Below, one piece after another: positions 39,409 through 48,945 of a stretch of 64,000 nt of DNA (positions are counted from its first letter, which is position 1; each line of letters starts with the position of its first letter). The stretch is from Klebsiella pneumoniae (GTDB lineage: Bacteria > Myxococcota_A > UBA796 > SXON01), in assembly GCA_945861635.1 (NCBI GenBank), contig CAMAWH010000003.1:62001-126000 (forward strand), written 5' to 3'. The notes under the pieces are model-generated. The model had not been told where the DNA came from. It saw only the letters and a program-made list of their open reading frames with translations, and did no database searches. A program made the position numbers and the translations under genes.

Positions 39409-41385
39409 ATGAGTTACGTCGGAGACGCGCTCATCCTGCTCGCGCTCGCGTGCGGCGTGATTGGCGCCATCGTGGGCGTCACCGCCGGACGGAATGGCTC
39501 AGCCGATGGTCTCCGGTGGACGCGTCGGCTCGCGTATGCGTATTCCGCCGCCATGGCCACGGCATTTGTTTGCATGGAAGTGTCGCTTCTACGGCATGAC
39601 TTCAGCGTTCGCTACGTCGCGAAAGTCGGATCGCTCACGTCGCCTACCTGGGTCACGATCGTCAGCATCTGGTCGTCGTTGGAAGGCTCGATCCTGTTCT
39701 GGGGCCTCATCCTTTCCGTCTACCTGGCGGTTTTCACCTTCGCAACACGACGCATTCACCCGGAGTCCGTGCCCTGGGCGCTGGCGCCGATGTTGTTCGT
39801 CGGCGCATTCTTCGCGTTCCTCATGGCCGGCCCGGCCAACCCGTTCACTCCGGGACCCAACCCGATTCCCGCCGACGGCCCCGGTCCGAATCCACTCCTG
39901 CAAAACCACCTGCTGATGGTCATTCACCCGCCGATGTTGTACCTCGGCTACGTCGGGATGACGATTCCATTTGGCGTCGCTGTCGCCGGGTTGGTACGTG
40001 GGCAGTTGGGTCCAGCGTGGCTCGCCGTCCTGCGCCGGGCGCTTTTGGTCCCCTGGATTTTCCTCACGGTGGGGATCACCCTCGGCGCGTGGTGGGCCTA
40101 TGACGTGCTGGGCTGGGGTGGGTACTGGGCGTGGGACCCGGTGGAGAACGCGAGCTTCCTACCATGGCTAACGGCAACGGCGGCGCTGCACGCTGCCATG
40201 TTGCCACATCGAAAAGGCGCATTGAAGGCATGGACACTGACGCTTGTGCTGGCAACCTTCCTCTTGACGTTGCTGGGCACCTTCATGACGCGGTCGGGTG
40301 TTTTCAACTCCGTCCACAGCTTCAGCCAGTCTGATATCGGTCCGACGCTCCTTGCTTTTATCGCAGTCGTACTCGTGGGTTCGGTCATTCTGCTGGCGGC
40401 GCGCGTCGATCGTTTGGAGGGAGAAGGAGCGGTGCCCGCCCCGGTGAGCCGCGAAAGCGCGTTTCTACTGAACAATCTGCTGTTCGTGGCATTTACGTTC
40501 ACGGTCCTGGTCGGCACCACGTTCCCGTTGCTCGCCGAAGCCGTGAAGGGCGTCAAGCTCTCGGTCGGCGAGCCGTACTTCAATCAAATGGCGGTTCCGA
40601 TTGGCGTTTCCATCCTGTTTCTCATGGGAATCGGTCCGGCGCTGCCTTGGGGAGAGGCAGACTTCGCAAAGGTGAAGGCATCGCTTTTGGCGCCCGTGCT
40701 GATCGGCGCGGCGTTTTTTACGGTCGCGTGGGTCTGCGGGATTCACGATCTGTGGCCGCTTGCAACGCTGGCGGCCGCGGGCTTCTCGGGGCAGGTCACC
40801 GTTCGCGAGTTGATTCACCCCGTCCGCGTCCGGATGCGTGAGCACGGGGAAGGCATGGGTACCGCGTTCGGACGAGCCTTTGCACGGGGGCGCAGGCGGT
40901 TCGGCGGCTACACGGTGCACCTCGGGATCATCGTCATGATCGTCGCGATTGCGATGTCGAGCGCGTACAAGGTGGACGTCGAGGTCACCGCCACGGCGGG
41001 AGATACGATCTCCTTCGAGGACCACATCTTCGTGTTCGCAGGAACGGACGTCGTCGCGGAGTCGAATCGCATTCGTCGCATCGCGAACGTGGTTGTCGAT
41101 GGGCAGTTCACGATGTCGCCGGCCCTCCACGACTACCCGAGGTCCATGACACCGATCGGCAGCCCAGCGGTACACTCGACCTTCACCGACGACCTTTACG
41201 TCTCGCTGATGTCGATCTCCGCCGACGGGCAAACCGTCGGGCTCCACCTGTTTCGCACGCCGTTGGTCCTTTGGATCTGGCTGGGTGCCGGCATCGTCGT
41301 ACTCGGTGGGTTGATGGCGGTGATTCCGACGGGCCGACTTGCGGAGCGCATCGATGTGCCAGCCGCCGCGCAGACGATCGGGTGA
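39409..41385 (+). CDS. ccmF: Cytochrome c heme lyase subunit CcmF
   Basis: The protein has 658 residues and about 15 membrane helices. The WWD motif is WGGYWAWDPVENASFLPW, with conserved histidines in QNHLLMVIHPPMLYLGYVG and in TAALHAAMLPHR, and the late periplasmic loop with YTVHLGIIVM. CcmF attaches heme to the CxxCH cysteines of apocytochromes. Start at 39409, 34 bases after ccmE. Confidence 0.95.
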   Translation: MSYVGDALILLALACGVIGAIVGVTAGRNGSADGLRWTRRLAYAYSAAMATAFVCMEVSLLRHDFSVRYVAKVGSLTSPTWVTIVSIWSSLEGSILFWGLILSVYLAVFTFATRRIHPESVPWALAPMLFVGAFFAFLMAGPANPFTPGPNPIPADGPGPNPLLQNHLLMVIHPPMLYLGYVGMTIPFGVAVAGLVRGQLGPAWLAVLRRALLVPWIFLTVGITLGAWWAYDVLGWGGYWAWDPVENASFLPWLTATAALHAAMLPHRKGALKAWTLTLVLATFLLTLLGTFMTRSGVFNSVHSFSQSDIGPTLLAFIAVVLVGSVILLAARVDRLEGEGAVPAPVSRESAFLLNNLLFVAFTFTVLVGTTFPLLAEAVKGVKLSVGEPYFNQMAVPIGVSILFLMGIGPALPWGEADFAKVKASLLAPVLIGAAFFTVAWVCGIHDLWPLATLAAAGFSGQVTVRELIHPVRVRMREHGEGMGTAFGRAFARGRRRFGGYTVHLGIIVMIVAIAMSSAYKVDVEVTATAGDTISFEDHIFVFAGTDVVAESNRIRRIANVVVDGQFTMSPALHDYPRSMTPIGSPAVHSTFTDDLYVSLMSISADGQTVGLHLFRTPLVLWIWLGAGIVVLGGLMAVIPTGRLAERIDVPAAAQTIG

Positions 41386-41389
41386 CGAG

Positions 41390-41908
41390 GTGGCCGTGAA
41401 CATCAAGGTGCTCGCGGCGGGAATGGCGCTGGTGCTGCCGATGATCGGTGTGCTCGCCGTGAGCTTCCAGAACGATCCGCACTTCATTGCCTCCCCGTTG
41501 GTCGGCAAGCCGGCGCCGTTGTTTGCATTGACCAGCATCGACGGGAAGGCGATGACTCTGGACGAGTTGAAGGGCACGCCGGTCCTCGTGAACTTCTGGG
41601 CGACGTGGTGCGTGCCCTGCGAGAGTGAGAATCCGCAGCTCATCCGCGCCGCACGCGCGTGGAAGGGAAAAGCAGCGTTTGTCGGCGTGGTATACCAGGA
41701 CAAGCCCGAGACGATCCGCAGTTGGCTGACGGCACATGGCGGGACCGCCTACCCGACGCTCATCGACGACGGAGGAAAGGTGGCGATTGCATATGGCGTA
41801 TATGGCGTTCCTGAGTCCTTCTTGATCGACTCCGACGGCATCATCCGAGAGAAGTTCACGGGCCCGGTGACCGCCGGACAGATTGCCGCGAAGTTGGCGG
41901 CGCTGTGA
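41390..41908 (+). CDS. ccmG: Thiol-disulfide reductase CcmG (DsbE)
   Basis: The protein has 172 residues from the GTG at 41390; a second GTG at 41396 is also possible. A membrane anchor (VLAAGMALVLPMIGVLAVSF) precedes a thioredoxin domain with FWATWCVPCESENP and the GVPESFLID cis-proline loop. It keeps apocytochrome cysteines reduced for heme attachment. Confidence 0.94.
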   Translation: MAVNIKVLAAGMALVLPMIGVLAVSFQNDPHFIASPLVGKPAPLFALTSIDGKAMTLDELKGTPVLVNFWATWCVPCESENPQLIRAARAWKGKAAFVGVVYQDKPETIRSWLTAHGGTAYPTLIDDGGKVAIAYGVYGVPESFLIDSDGIIREKFTGPVTAGQIAAKLAAL

Positions 41909-42432
41909 AGCGCTTTCGCGTCCTTGCGTGGGCGGTATTCGCCTATTTTCTGGTCGTGAACACGCCTACGGTCAGCCTTGCGGCAGGTCCCGATCCGTCC
42001 CTGATCGTGGGGGCACCGGCGGGCGCGCCCCTTTCCGGCGAGGCCTTGGAAAACCGGACGCGTGAGGTGGCGTCGCTCATCCGCTGTCCGACGTGTCAAG
42101 GGCTCAGCATCGGCGCCAGCCCCAGCGAGGCCGCCGTTGCGATGCGCGGGGAAGCGAAAGACATGCTCGCGGCCGGGTATGACGAGGAGCAGGTCCTGTT
42201 GTACTTCGAGGCCAGCTATGGTGAATTCATTCGCCTGCGGCCGAAGGCCGAGGGTTTGAACCTCGCCGTTTGGAGCGCGCCGGTGGCGTTCTTGCTCGTC
42301 GGCGGTTCGGTCATCGCCACGGCCATGTGGAAGCGGCGGCGTGGCAACCGGCAAGCGTCCGCCTCCGTTCTCTCCACACCCGAGCATCTGCTTCCTTACG
42401 TCGAAATCGTGCGACAGGAAACGTCCGGGTGA
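41905..42432 (+). CDS. ccmH: Cytochrome c maturation protein CcmH
   Basis: The protein has 175 residues from a GTG overlapping the ccmG stop. A signal peptide ends near residue 27, followed by the thiol motif LIRCPTCQGLSI, a helical domain and one C-terminal membrane helix (WSAPVAFLLVGGSVIATAMW). It is the short CcmH (CycL) form; the TPR part is encoded separately in the next gene. Confidence 0.93.
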   Translation: MKRFRVLAWAVFAYFLVVNTPTVSLAAGPDPSLIVGAPAGAPLSGEALENRTREVASLIRCPTCQGLSIGASPSEAAVAMRGEAKDMLAAGYDEEQVLLYFEASYGEFIRLRPKAEGLNLAVWSAPVAFLLVGGSVIATAMWKRRRGNRQASASVLSTPEHLLPYVEIVRQETSG

Positions 42433-43766
42433 GCGATACCAACTGGATTCCTGGGCTCGTCGTGGCGGCAACGGCCGTCGTGGTCGGGTCGGTTTTGGCA
42501 CTCCGGGCGCGCGGCCACGCCAGCCCCAGCGGCAGCGCAGAGCGCCGAGTTGACCTCATCGCAAGGAAATCCGCATTGTACGATGCGATTCGCTCAGCGG
42601 CAGATGTCGGACAGGCCGATGAGCGCGCGCGGCTGGAGATCGAGGCCGCGCAGGTGCTGTATGACCTTGACCACATTGCGCCGGACGCGCCGCCCGCCTA
42701 CCCGACAGCGGCGCCCGTCCGACACGACGGATTCAGCGCCCGTCATCCGCAGCTCATCGGCGCCCTCTGGGGAGCAGGCATCGTCGGGTTCGGCGGGGCG
42801 CTTTACGTCCTCTTGCAGGACTATACGAAGCCCCGGACGGAGATGGGGAGCCTCACAGGAAACGCCCAGAGTGACGGACCTGTGCCCGCGGCCTCGGAGC
42901 AGGCCAGTGGCCGCGCCGCGTCTGCCAGCCAGGCGGCAGAGTTGGCGACGCTGCAGGCCGCCGCAGACGCGGCCCCGGCCGATATCGCGGCGCAGAATGC
43001 CTACGCGCACGCCTTGATTGGCGTTGGGCGAGTGATGGATGCGTTCCACATCAGCGAAAAGATCGTGGCCCTCGACCCTGCGAACGCCGAAGCGCGGACG
43101 CATCAAGCCGTCGTCCTCCTCGACATCGGGGACATGAACACGGCCGCGAAGGTCCTTGATCGAGTGCTGGAGAAGAATCCCACCTTCGCAGAGGCGCTCG
43201 GCTACCGCGGCGCCCTCTACTACGAGGCGAGCGACACCGAGAATGCAATTGCCACGTGGGAACGCGCCCTCGTCGCGGACCCAGCGTACGCGGACGAGTT
43301 CACCCGCCTGATCGCGATGGCCAAACGGGGTCCCCCAACGCAAGGCGACGCAGGGGATGCCGGAGGCGTCAGCCCAGGCACCGGAACCGCCCCAAGTGCC
43401 AGCGCCGCCTCGTCGAGCGGTCCCGCCGAAACGATGGCCGAGTTCACGGGTTCAGTCACGGTCGCGGCGGCAACCAACCTTCCGGCCGGTACGACGCTTT
43501 TCGTGTACGCGCGCGCGCCCGGTGTGGACGCTGGACCGCCGCTCCGGGTTGTGCGGGTCGCGTCCCCGACCTTTCCCCACGCATTCTCGATCTCGGCCGC
43601 AAACGCCCCGATGGGCGGCAACCTCACCGGTCCGGTTGTCTTGACGGCACGGCTGGACGGCGATGGGAATCCGATGACCAAAGATGCCGCGGACCTCGTG
43701 GGGAAAAGCCAGCCCATCGAGGCGGGGGCATCGGGAGTGCTGATTCAGTTGGCGCCGCCGCCATAG
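42429..43766 (+). CDS. ccmI: CcmI-like TPR protein of the heme lyase complex
   Basis: The protein has 445 residues from a GTG overlapping ccmH. Two membrane helices (near residues 6-24 and 105-125) enclose a coiled loop. TPR repeats follow at about 165-300 (NAYAHALIGVGRVMDAF, AEARTHQAVVLLDIGD, AEALGYRGALYYEASD). The C-terminal beta domain has FTGSVTVAAATNLPAGTTLFVYARAPG, which matches the CcmI/CycH periplasmic domain that binds apocytochrome. It ends the complete ccmABCDEFGHI operon. Confidence 0.9.
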   Translation: MSDTNWIPGLVVAATAVVVGSVLALRARGHASPSGSAERRVDLIARKSALYDAIRSAADVGQADERARLEIEAAQVLYDLDHIAPDAPPAYPTAAPVRHDGFSARHPQLIGALWGAGIVGFGGALYVLLQDYTKPRTEMGSLTGNAQSDGPVPAASEQASGRAASASQAAELATLQAAADAAPADIAAQNAYAHALIGVGRVMDAFHISEKIVALDPANAEARTHQAVVLLDIGDMNTAAKVLDRVLEKNPTFAEALGYRGALYYEASDTENAIATWERALVADPAYADEFTRLIAMAKRGPPTQGDAGDAGGVSPGTGTAPSASAASSSGPAETMAEFTGSVTVAAATNLPAGTTLFVYARAPGVDAGPPLRVVRVASPTFPHAFSISAANAPMGGNLTGPVVLTARLDGDGNPMTKDAADLVGKSQPIEAGASGVLIQLAPPP

Positions 43767-43801
43767 CCCCGCACCCACCTGCTCTGGACACCCCTGTGAA
43801 C

Positions 43802-45169
43802 ATGCCCGATCGTCGTCCCACTCCCCGTCGCACAGGGATTGTCAGTCTCGTTGCAGGCGGCCTCCTGTTCCTTGTCCTCGGCGTCGTTGCGTACTCCAGT
43901 CGCGAGTCCCACCCCCGCACCGGCCCCACGCAGGCGTCGCACAGCGACAACGCGGTAGACGTGCTGATCGATGCTCCGGAGGTCTTTCCCGCGGTGCTCG
44001 CCCTGATCCGGGCCGCGCGGACCGAGGTGGTGCTCAGCGTCTACCTGCTCGGCGGCATCGCCGCTGCGCCCGGTGACCCCGCAGGTATCGGCCGAGAAAT
44101 CGTCGATGCGCTCGTCGAGCGCCAAACGGCGGGCGTATCCGTGCGCGTCCTGAACACCCCCTTTCGGACCGTTCCCGATCCTCGCCCACCCGCGGAAGTG
44201 TTCGCTACCGACCTGTGGTTTCATCCCGTTTTCACCTACGCGAAGGCGCAAGGCCTCACCATCCTCCGACCCGCGGTGTCGAAGGGGGCCATCGATCACA
44301 CCAAGTACCTGGTGGTGGACGGAACCGACGCCATCTTCGGCGGCATGAACCTCGCGGACGCTGCAGCCGACAATCACGACGTCATGGTTGTGGTGGCCGG
44401 GCCGGTCGCCGGAGCGCTCCGGCTGGCGTTTGACAACCAATGGAAGCTGGCTTTGGAGGCGCAACCTAGTGCAGGGTCGGCGACGCCGTCCCACTCGCCG
44501 GCGCCCGCCACCATCGTTCAATTGGTCGCCGCGCGAAACGCGAGAGTGGCGGCTGGCTCCGAGCACTGTGACGTCGCGTTGTACGCCAACACGCTGACGT
44601 CGCATCCGATCGGTCCCGCCATCGCCGAAGGGCTCGACGCCCTCCAAGAAGGTGACCGCCTGAACGTCGGGATGCTGCTGTTGACGGACGCATCCATGGC
44701 GAAGCGCGTGATCGGCGCGCACCGTCGTAAGGTGGACGTGCGCGCAATGCTCGACCCGGGCCGCGCGATCTACGGCGTGAATTGCAACGGCTCCAACAAC
44801 GCGGCTTCCGCCGGACAGTTCGATAAAGCCGGCGTACCTATTCGGCTATTTTCCGCATCCCCGGGGGCGGCGCTGCACATGAAGCTGTTCGTTGCGACGC
44901 CGGCCACCGGAGACGCCTCCTTCGGCGTTGGCTCGGCGAACTGGTCGCGGTCGGATTTGGAGCGGAATTGGGAGATGTTTGGCATGTTCAGGGGCTGCCG
45001 ACGCGCCGCAGCGCGCCTACGCGCGCTCCTTGACGACGACTGGGAGACGCGGTCCGCGCCGCTCACAGCGGAACAGCGGACCTGCTACGCCAGTACATCG
45101 TGTCGCGCCGAGCTATCTCGCGCATGCGACGTCACCATGAAACATTCCTGGCTGGCGAAGCAGAAGTAG
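43802..45169 (+). CDS. Membrane-anchored phospholipase D-like protein
   Basis: The protein has 455 residues from the ATG at 43802. An N-terminal anchor (IVSLVAGGLLFLVLGVVAY) is followed by two PLD half-sites: HTKYLVVDGTDAIFGGMN (HxK...GGxN, near residue 163) and LHMKLFVATP...GVGSANWSRS (HxK...GSANxS, near 361). Together they form the HKD active site of phospholipases, phosphatidyltransferases or nucleases. The Asp of the second HxKx4D is not obvious. It faces the periplasm if the anchor is uncleaved. It follows ccmI by 35 bases but is probably unrelated to cytochrome c. Confidence 0.85.
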   Translation: MPDRRPTPRRTGIVSLVAGGLLFLVLGVVAYSSRESHPRTGPTQASHSDNAVDVLIDAPEVFPAVLALIRAARTEVVLSVYLLGGIAAAPGDPAGIGREIVDALVERQTAGVSVRVLNTPFRTVPDPRPPAEVFATDLWFHPVFTYAKAQGLTILRPAVSKGAIDHTKYLVVDGTDAIFGGMNLADAAADNHDVMVVVAGPVAGALRLAFDNQWKLALEAQPSAGSATPSHSPAPATIVQLVAARNARVAAGSEHCDVALYANTLTSHPIGPAIAEGLDALQEGDRLNVGMLLLTDASMAKRVIGAHRRKVDVRAMLDPGRAIYGVNCNGSNNAASAGQFDKAGVPIRLFSASPGAALHMKLFVATPATGDASFGVGSANWSRSDLERNWEMFGMFRGCRRAAARLRALLDDDWETRSAPLTAEQRTCYASTSCRAELSRACDVTMKHSWLAKQK

Positions 45170-45193
45170 CCGAGATCGGCTGCCGCCCGCTCG

Positions 45194-46534
45194 TCAATAC
45201 ACGTCTACTGCCAACGCGTATTCGGCAAGGGCGCCTCGGCAGCTCTGCTGCGCGACGACGATCTGCCATGTACCGTCCGCGTCCGCGACCGTTTCGAGCG
45301 CCGGGCAGGAATCGCGCCCGTAGGTGCACGCGAAGTTGTTGACGGCCAGAACGGTCGTGCAACCGTCCGGATCGTTGACCCACAGGAAGGGCGCGAAGGC
45401 GGTTGCTTTGGCGACGGTGTCGACGCTCGCCGTCAGCGTTTCTCCGGTGAGCACCTCCACTTCCCATACGTCAATTGCGTAGGATTCGGTGCAGTCGAGG
45501 TCCTCCGCTGCGGTCACGGACCCGGGAAGTGCAGCGCGCACGCGAGACTCCGAATAGCCGCAGTACGGGTCCACATATGCGTAGTCCGACGTCGTGTCCG
45601 ACGCGCTGAAGTCCCACGACAGCGAATCGTCCACGAATGTGACGGTACCCGTGCCGCGCGAGCCTCCGCCCCCCGAGTCCCAGCCGGTGTCCGGCCCGGC
45701 GGTGCCGGTATCCATCGAGGCGATGACGTACGTGCCCTCGTACGTGGATGGGTACCCGTAATAGGAAAGATAGTACCCCAAATAGGACGACTGGAACGTC
45801 GCCGCGACGTCGTAGCCTCCGGTCGTCCACGTGTACTCCTTTCCCGTCCGCGGGTTGACGTAGGTGTAGGTGTACTCAGGTGTCGTGTACGCATTCACGT
45901 ACTGCATGGACGTCTCGTACTTGTCGGCCGTGTCGAGAAAAGACAGTTGCGGCTCGAAATCGCATTCCGCCGTCGATGCGTCTCGGGTAACCGCGGCGTC
46001 CATGTCAAAGTCGAACTCACACTCCGGACACGGGGAGGCCGCCGCTATTCCGGAAAGCGATGCGTCGAAGTCGCAGATCACGGTGCCATCCGTGATGTTT
46101 TGGCTGTAGACGGTCACCGATCCGGCAAACTCGCTCCAGGCACCGGACGAACCGTTCAGCGTGCCGATGCCAGAGGAAGTAAGTTCAATCTCCGAGACAG
46201 CCAGGTATAGGCCGTCATCCACGAGCAGCGTCAACGCGATGTCGCCGTCGGCATCGGCGTCCGCATCCGCATCCGCATCCGCATCCGCATCCGCATCCGC
46301 ATCGGCATCCGCGTCGGCATCCGCGTCGGCATCCGCGTCGGCATCCGCGTCGGCATCCGCGTCGGCATCCGCGTCGGCATCCGCGTCGGTGTCCGCGTCG
46401 GTGTCCGCGTCGGTATCCGCGTCGGCATCCGTGTCCGTCTGCGTATCGCCCTTGTCCGCGTCGTCATTGGTCGGCAGCGAGCACCCTACTGCGACGGCGG
46501 CCAGGAGGAACGACAAACGAAAGGGCGAAAGCAT
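45194..46534 (-). CDS. Lipoprotein with a long Asp-Ala repeat stalk
   Basis: The protein has 446 residues. The signal is [18 protein letters not shown] with lipobox AVGC. Residues about 30-95 are an almost pure D-A/D-T repeat, a highly acidic stalk encoded by the tandem DNA repeat at 46249-46440. The following globular part is beta-rich and unusually Tyr-rich ([22 protein letters not shown]), with paired cysteines (CPEC, DPYC) and a C-terminal domain with a cysteine pair ([10 protein letters not shown]) resembling pre-peptidase-type surface domains. It is probably an exposed surface lipoprotein. No enzymatic motif is seen. Confidence 0.75.
   Translation of the reverse strand: MLSPFRLSFLLAAVAVGCSLPTNDDADKGDTQTDTDADADTDADTDADTDADADADADADADADADADADADADADADADADADADADADADADADGDIALTLLVDDGLYLAVSEIELTSSGIGTLNGSSGAWSEFAGSVTVYSQNITDGTVICDFDASLSGIAAASPCPECEFDFDMDAAVTRDASTAECDFEPQLSFLDTADKYETSMQYVNAYTTPEYTYTYVNPRTGKEYTWTTGGYDVAATFQSSYLGYYLSYYGYPSTYEGTYVIASMDTGTAGPDTGWDSGGGGSRGTGTVTFVDDSLSWDFSASDTTSDYAYVDPYCGYSESRVRAALPGSVTAAEDLDCTESYAIDVWEVEVLTGETLTASVDTVAKATAFAPFLWVNDPDGCTTVLAVNNFACTYGRDSCPALETVADADGTWQIVVAQQSCRGALAEYALAVDVY
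46249..46440 (-). repeat. Tandem hexamer/dodecamer coding repeat (Asp-Ala stalk)
   Basis: On the plus strand the run starts with repeated GCATCC units (about 46262-46302) and continues as 12-base GCATCCGCGTCG units, with later GTGTCC and GTATCC variants. It encodes DADADT-type peptide in the lipoprotein. The near-perfect units suggest that copy number can change by slippage or unequal recombination, always in frame. Confidence 0.9.
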
Positions 46535-46621
46535 GGGCGCACCCGAAAGGCGGACGATGCCACGGTCGAACGCATCGTGTCAACCGCGAACCAGCCCCCG
46601 TCTTGCCGAAAAATCGTCGTA

Positions 46622-47002
46622 CTACCCAGACTTTGACGTGTAATACGCGTCGACTTCGGGATCGCTCAAAAACACCAGCGTCAAAATCCCGAAGATCAGG
46701 GAGAAGGTTCCGCACCCGAGAATGGCGAACAATTCAACGATTCCGGTCATTTTCGGTGCCTTCAACCCGGTATGATCCGAGGAGAGGTGTTTGATGCCGC
46801 TGATGAGCTCCAGAATGCCGATGGGCAGGACGATGACCGCCGGGCAGCAGAACACCAGCCCGATACCGAACGTCGCCAAGCCGCCAATCAGCCCATAAGC
46901 CCCCCAGAACAGGCAAAGCAGGAGGTTCATGATCCCACCCACGAGGTGAAAGATGCCTATGGCCTGCACCTTTCCTGGGACCTTGGCGACGGCGTCACTC
47001 AT
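46622..47002 (-). CDS. Small multi-spanning membrane protein
   Basis: The protein has 126 residues from the ATG at 47002, which overlaps the TGA of the upstream gene (ATGA). It has four hydrophobic helices, rich in Gly and Leu (IFHLVGGIMNLLLCLFWGAYG, LATFGIGLVFCCPAVIVLPIGILELISGI), and a short polar C-terminus. It resembles uncharacterised DUF4064-like membrane proteins, but I do not assign a family. Paired with the next small membrane gene upstream. Confidence 0.7.
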   Translation of the reverse strand: MSDAVAKVPGKVQAIGIFHLVGGIMNLLLCLFWGAYGLIGGLATFGIGLVFCCPAVIVLPIGILELISGIKHLSSDHTGLKAPKMTGIVELFAILGCGTFSLIFGILTLVFLSDPEVDAYYTSKSG

Positions 47003-47190
47003 TCGTCCACCCGGTTCGAACCGCCGGCGCGCTTCTGCAGTGCCCAATCCCCAACGACGAGCGTCCAGATACCGGCAAGGGCGTTACCCACCCCCGGCAA
47101 AAGCAGCACGAACGCGAGCATGACGCTGAAACCGCCGAAGCAGACCAACGGCAGGAGGACGAAATTGTACATGAACGAGCCCGAGTGCAT
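46999..47190 (-). CDS. Very small membrane protein
   Basis: The protein has 63 residues from the ATG at 47190, preceded by CGGAG. Two membrane helices (FVLLPLVCFGGFSVMLAFVLLLPGV and a shorter ALAGIWTLVVGDWAL) are followed by a basic-polar tail. The start could be the ATG at 47172. It overlaps the following membrane-protein gene, so the two probably form a complex. The function is unknown. Confidence 0.6.
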   Translation of the reverse strand: MHSGSFMYNFVLLPLVCFGGFSVMLAFVLLLPGVGNALAGIWTLVVGDWALQKRAGGSNRVDE

Positions 47191-47237
47191 GGCTGCTCCG
47201 AAGGCCCCGATGCTAACGGATTTGCGGCTACCGCACC

Positions 47238-48047
47238 ATGCCTGAACTCCCCGAGGTCGAGTTCTGCGCAAGGTCACTGGCCCGGTGGACGGACGGAAGG
47301 CGGGTGGTGGACGTCGACGTCGTGGACGGGCGATCCGTCCGCGTCTCGCGAACGTCGCGACCGACGCAGGGGCATCCCGACGGCGCCGCGGCCGTTGCGC
47401 GCGTCGTAAGTGCAGGATCGCCCGGCGTGCCGATCCGGCATGGAAAACGCGTGCTCTGGCCCTTCGGTGAGGGCGCTTTGCTCCTGCATCTCGGCATGAC
47501 TGGAAAGTGGACGCGCAAGCCGACGAACTTCGCGAAGCTGCTCCTGCATCTCGACAACGGCGACCGGCTCACGTTCAGCGACCCGCGACTGCTCGGTGGG
47601 GTCGTCCCCACCACGGTGCTCGCCGGGCGGGAAATGTTGCTGGACGGGCTGGGGCCGGACGCATTGCTCGGCGTGGTGCCCGTTCTGATCGGGGGCCGCG
47701 CCATCAAGGTCGCCCTCATGGATCAATCCGTCATTGCTGGGCTGGGAAACCTGCATGTGGCGGAAGCCCTGTGGCGCGCGCGCATCCACCCTGCGCGTGC
47801 GTGTCGCGACGTCACGGCAGCAGAGCATCGCCGCTTGACCGTCGGGATCGCAGCACAGCTGGCCTTTGCGCTGGCGCTTCTGGAGGGAGAGGACGAAATC
47901 GTCTATGTCGAGGACGCAGGTGGACCCAATCCGTTCCCGCTGTACCGGCGCGAGGGCGAACCGTGTCCGACGTGCGGCGGCCCAATCGGCCGGATGACGC
48001 AGGCGGGGCGAAGCACGTATTGGTGCCCGGGCTGTCAACCGGCCTAG
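47238..48047 (+). CDS. mutM: Formamidopyrimidine-DNA glycosylase
   Basis: The protein has 269 residues. It begins PELPEVE with catalytic Pro1 (after Met removal) and Glu, followed by helix-two-turn-helix LGNLHVAEALWRARIHP and a C-terminal zinc finger CPTCGGPIGRM...STYWCPGC that completes the Fpg/Nei fold. The conserved Lys near LHLGMTGKW is present. It removes 8-oxoguanine and formamidopyrimidines and nicks the abasic site. The first codons are fixed by the invariant N-terminus. Confidence 0.93.
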   Translation: MPELPEVEFCARSLARWTDGRRVVDVDVVDGRSVRVSRTSRPTQGHPDGAAAVARVVSAGSPGVPIRHGKRVLWPFGEGALLLHLGMTGKWTRKPTNFAKLLLHLDNGDRLTFSDPRLLGGVVPTTVLAGREMLLDGLGPDALLGVVPVLIGGRAIKVALMDQSVIAGLGNLHVAEALWRARIHPARACRDVTAAEHRRLTVGIAAQLAFALALLEGEDEIVYVEDAGGPNPFPLYRREGEPCPTCGGPIGRMTQAGRSTYWCPGCQPA

Positions 48048-48067
48048 AAGGGCGCAGGAATACCGCT

Positions 48068-48742
48068 TCAGTGCTTCTTTTTCTTGTGCCCGCCGCCCGA
48101 ATCCTTGTTCCGGAAGTTGCCGAAATACACGCTGGCCTCGACGCCGAGTCCCACGTAGAGCCCGAGGTCGTTCCCCGTCTTGAAGTCCGAACCGTCGCGA
48201 CCCTTGGCGTCGTCGGCATCGTCGAACCGCCGCGACTCCCCGGCGATATGCCAGGTTCCATAAATCGACAGCTCGTACGCGCGCGTGCGATCACGCCAGA
48301 GGCCCGCCAGCTCTCCGCGGATGGGGAAGTAGGACACGTCGAACTGGGGGAAATCGTCGGTCGCAGAAAACCGTTCGTGACCGACGCCGACGCCGACGCC
48401 GCCCATGAACTGGAGTTCCCCATCCTTGATGAACAACCCGTCGAAGCCGAGCGTCAGCTCCTGCATGCCCCAGGTCGAGAAATTGCCACCAATCAGCGGG
48501 TGCGCCCACAGCCGCAGGCTTTTGACCGTGTAGACCACGCCGCGAATGCCCACCTGAAGATCACCTTTGACCGGTGCAACCAGCGGATCTCCGCCAATCT
48601 CTCCGGTGTCCACGATCATGACCGGGAACGCGATCGGGTATTCCACGGGGAAGATCATCGTCCCCACGGTCGGTCCGACGCCCCACCAGCGGAATTCGAC
48701 AGCCTGAGCAGGAGCCGCCAAGAAAAGCAACAGGAACATCAT
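48068..48742 (-). CDS. Outer-membrane beta-barrel-like protein with Lys-rich tail
   Basis: The protein has 224 residues. The signal MMFLLLFLAAPAQA lacks basic residues. The mature part has alternating aromatic and glycine strands (YTVKSLRLWAHPLIGGNF, LQFMGGVGVGVGHERF, LGLYVGLGVEASVYFGNF), as in small outer-membrane barrels. The end GGGHKKKKH is unusual and basic. It is the last gene of a six-gene overlapping operon, starting within the stop codon of the ferredoxin gene (ATGA). Confidence 0.75.
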   Translation of the reverse strand: MMFLLLFLAAPAQAVEFRWWGVGPTVGTMIFPVEYPIAFPVMIVDTGEIGGDPLVAPVKGDLQVGIRGVVYTVKSLRLWAHPLIGGNFSTWGMQELTLGFDGLFIKDGELQFMGGVGVGVGHERFSATDDFPQFDVSYFPIRGELAGLWRDRTRAYELSIYGTWHIAGESRRFDDADDAKGRDGSDFKTGNDLGLYVGLGVEASVYFGNFRNKDSGGGHKKKKH

Positions 48743-48945
48743 GGGAAGATCCTCCGACCGGTTTCGTCGAATACCTCAATAGCACCCACCGGGCAACCGC
48801 GCGCGCCGACCAGCAGCGCGTCGTCGGATGCGCCACCGCCCACGACCGCCGCAACCCCGCGCTCGTCCATCTCGTACGCCTCAGGCGCCGACTCCACGCA
48901 ATTCGACGAGCCGATGCACACGCGGGGGTCCACCCGGGCCTTCAT
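48739..48945 (-). CDS. [3Fe-4S] ferredoxin
   Basis: The protein has 68 residues from the ATG at 48945, which overlaps the upstream stop (ATGA). Three cysteines only: C10-x5-C16 (CIGSSNC, with Ser where a 4Fe ferredoxin has Cys) and C51-Pro (GCPVGAI). This is the P450-partner-type [3Fe-4S] ferredoxin pattern (Fer4_13/FdxE-like), with the usual ExxPEAYEMDERGVA. It is encoded between envelope genes rather than beside a P450. The CYP74-type enzyme at 16361 should need no electron donor, so its partner is probably elsewhere. Confidence 0.88.
   Translation of the reverse strand: MKARVDPRVCIGSSNCVESAPEAYEMDERGVAAVVGGGASDDALLVGARGCPVGAIEVFDETGRRIFP

Noticed and set aside
46249..46440. Possible CRISPR array
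   Set aside because: The units are 6/12 bases without spacers and lie in frame within a lipoprotein gene.
48739..48945. Ferredoxin as electron donor for the P450 at 16361
   Set aside because: CYP74-type enzymes act on hydroperoxides and need no redox partner; the genes are 31 kb apart.
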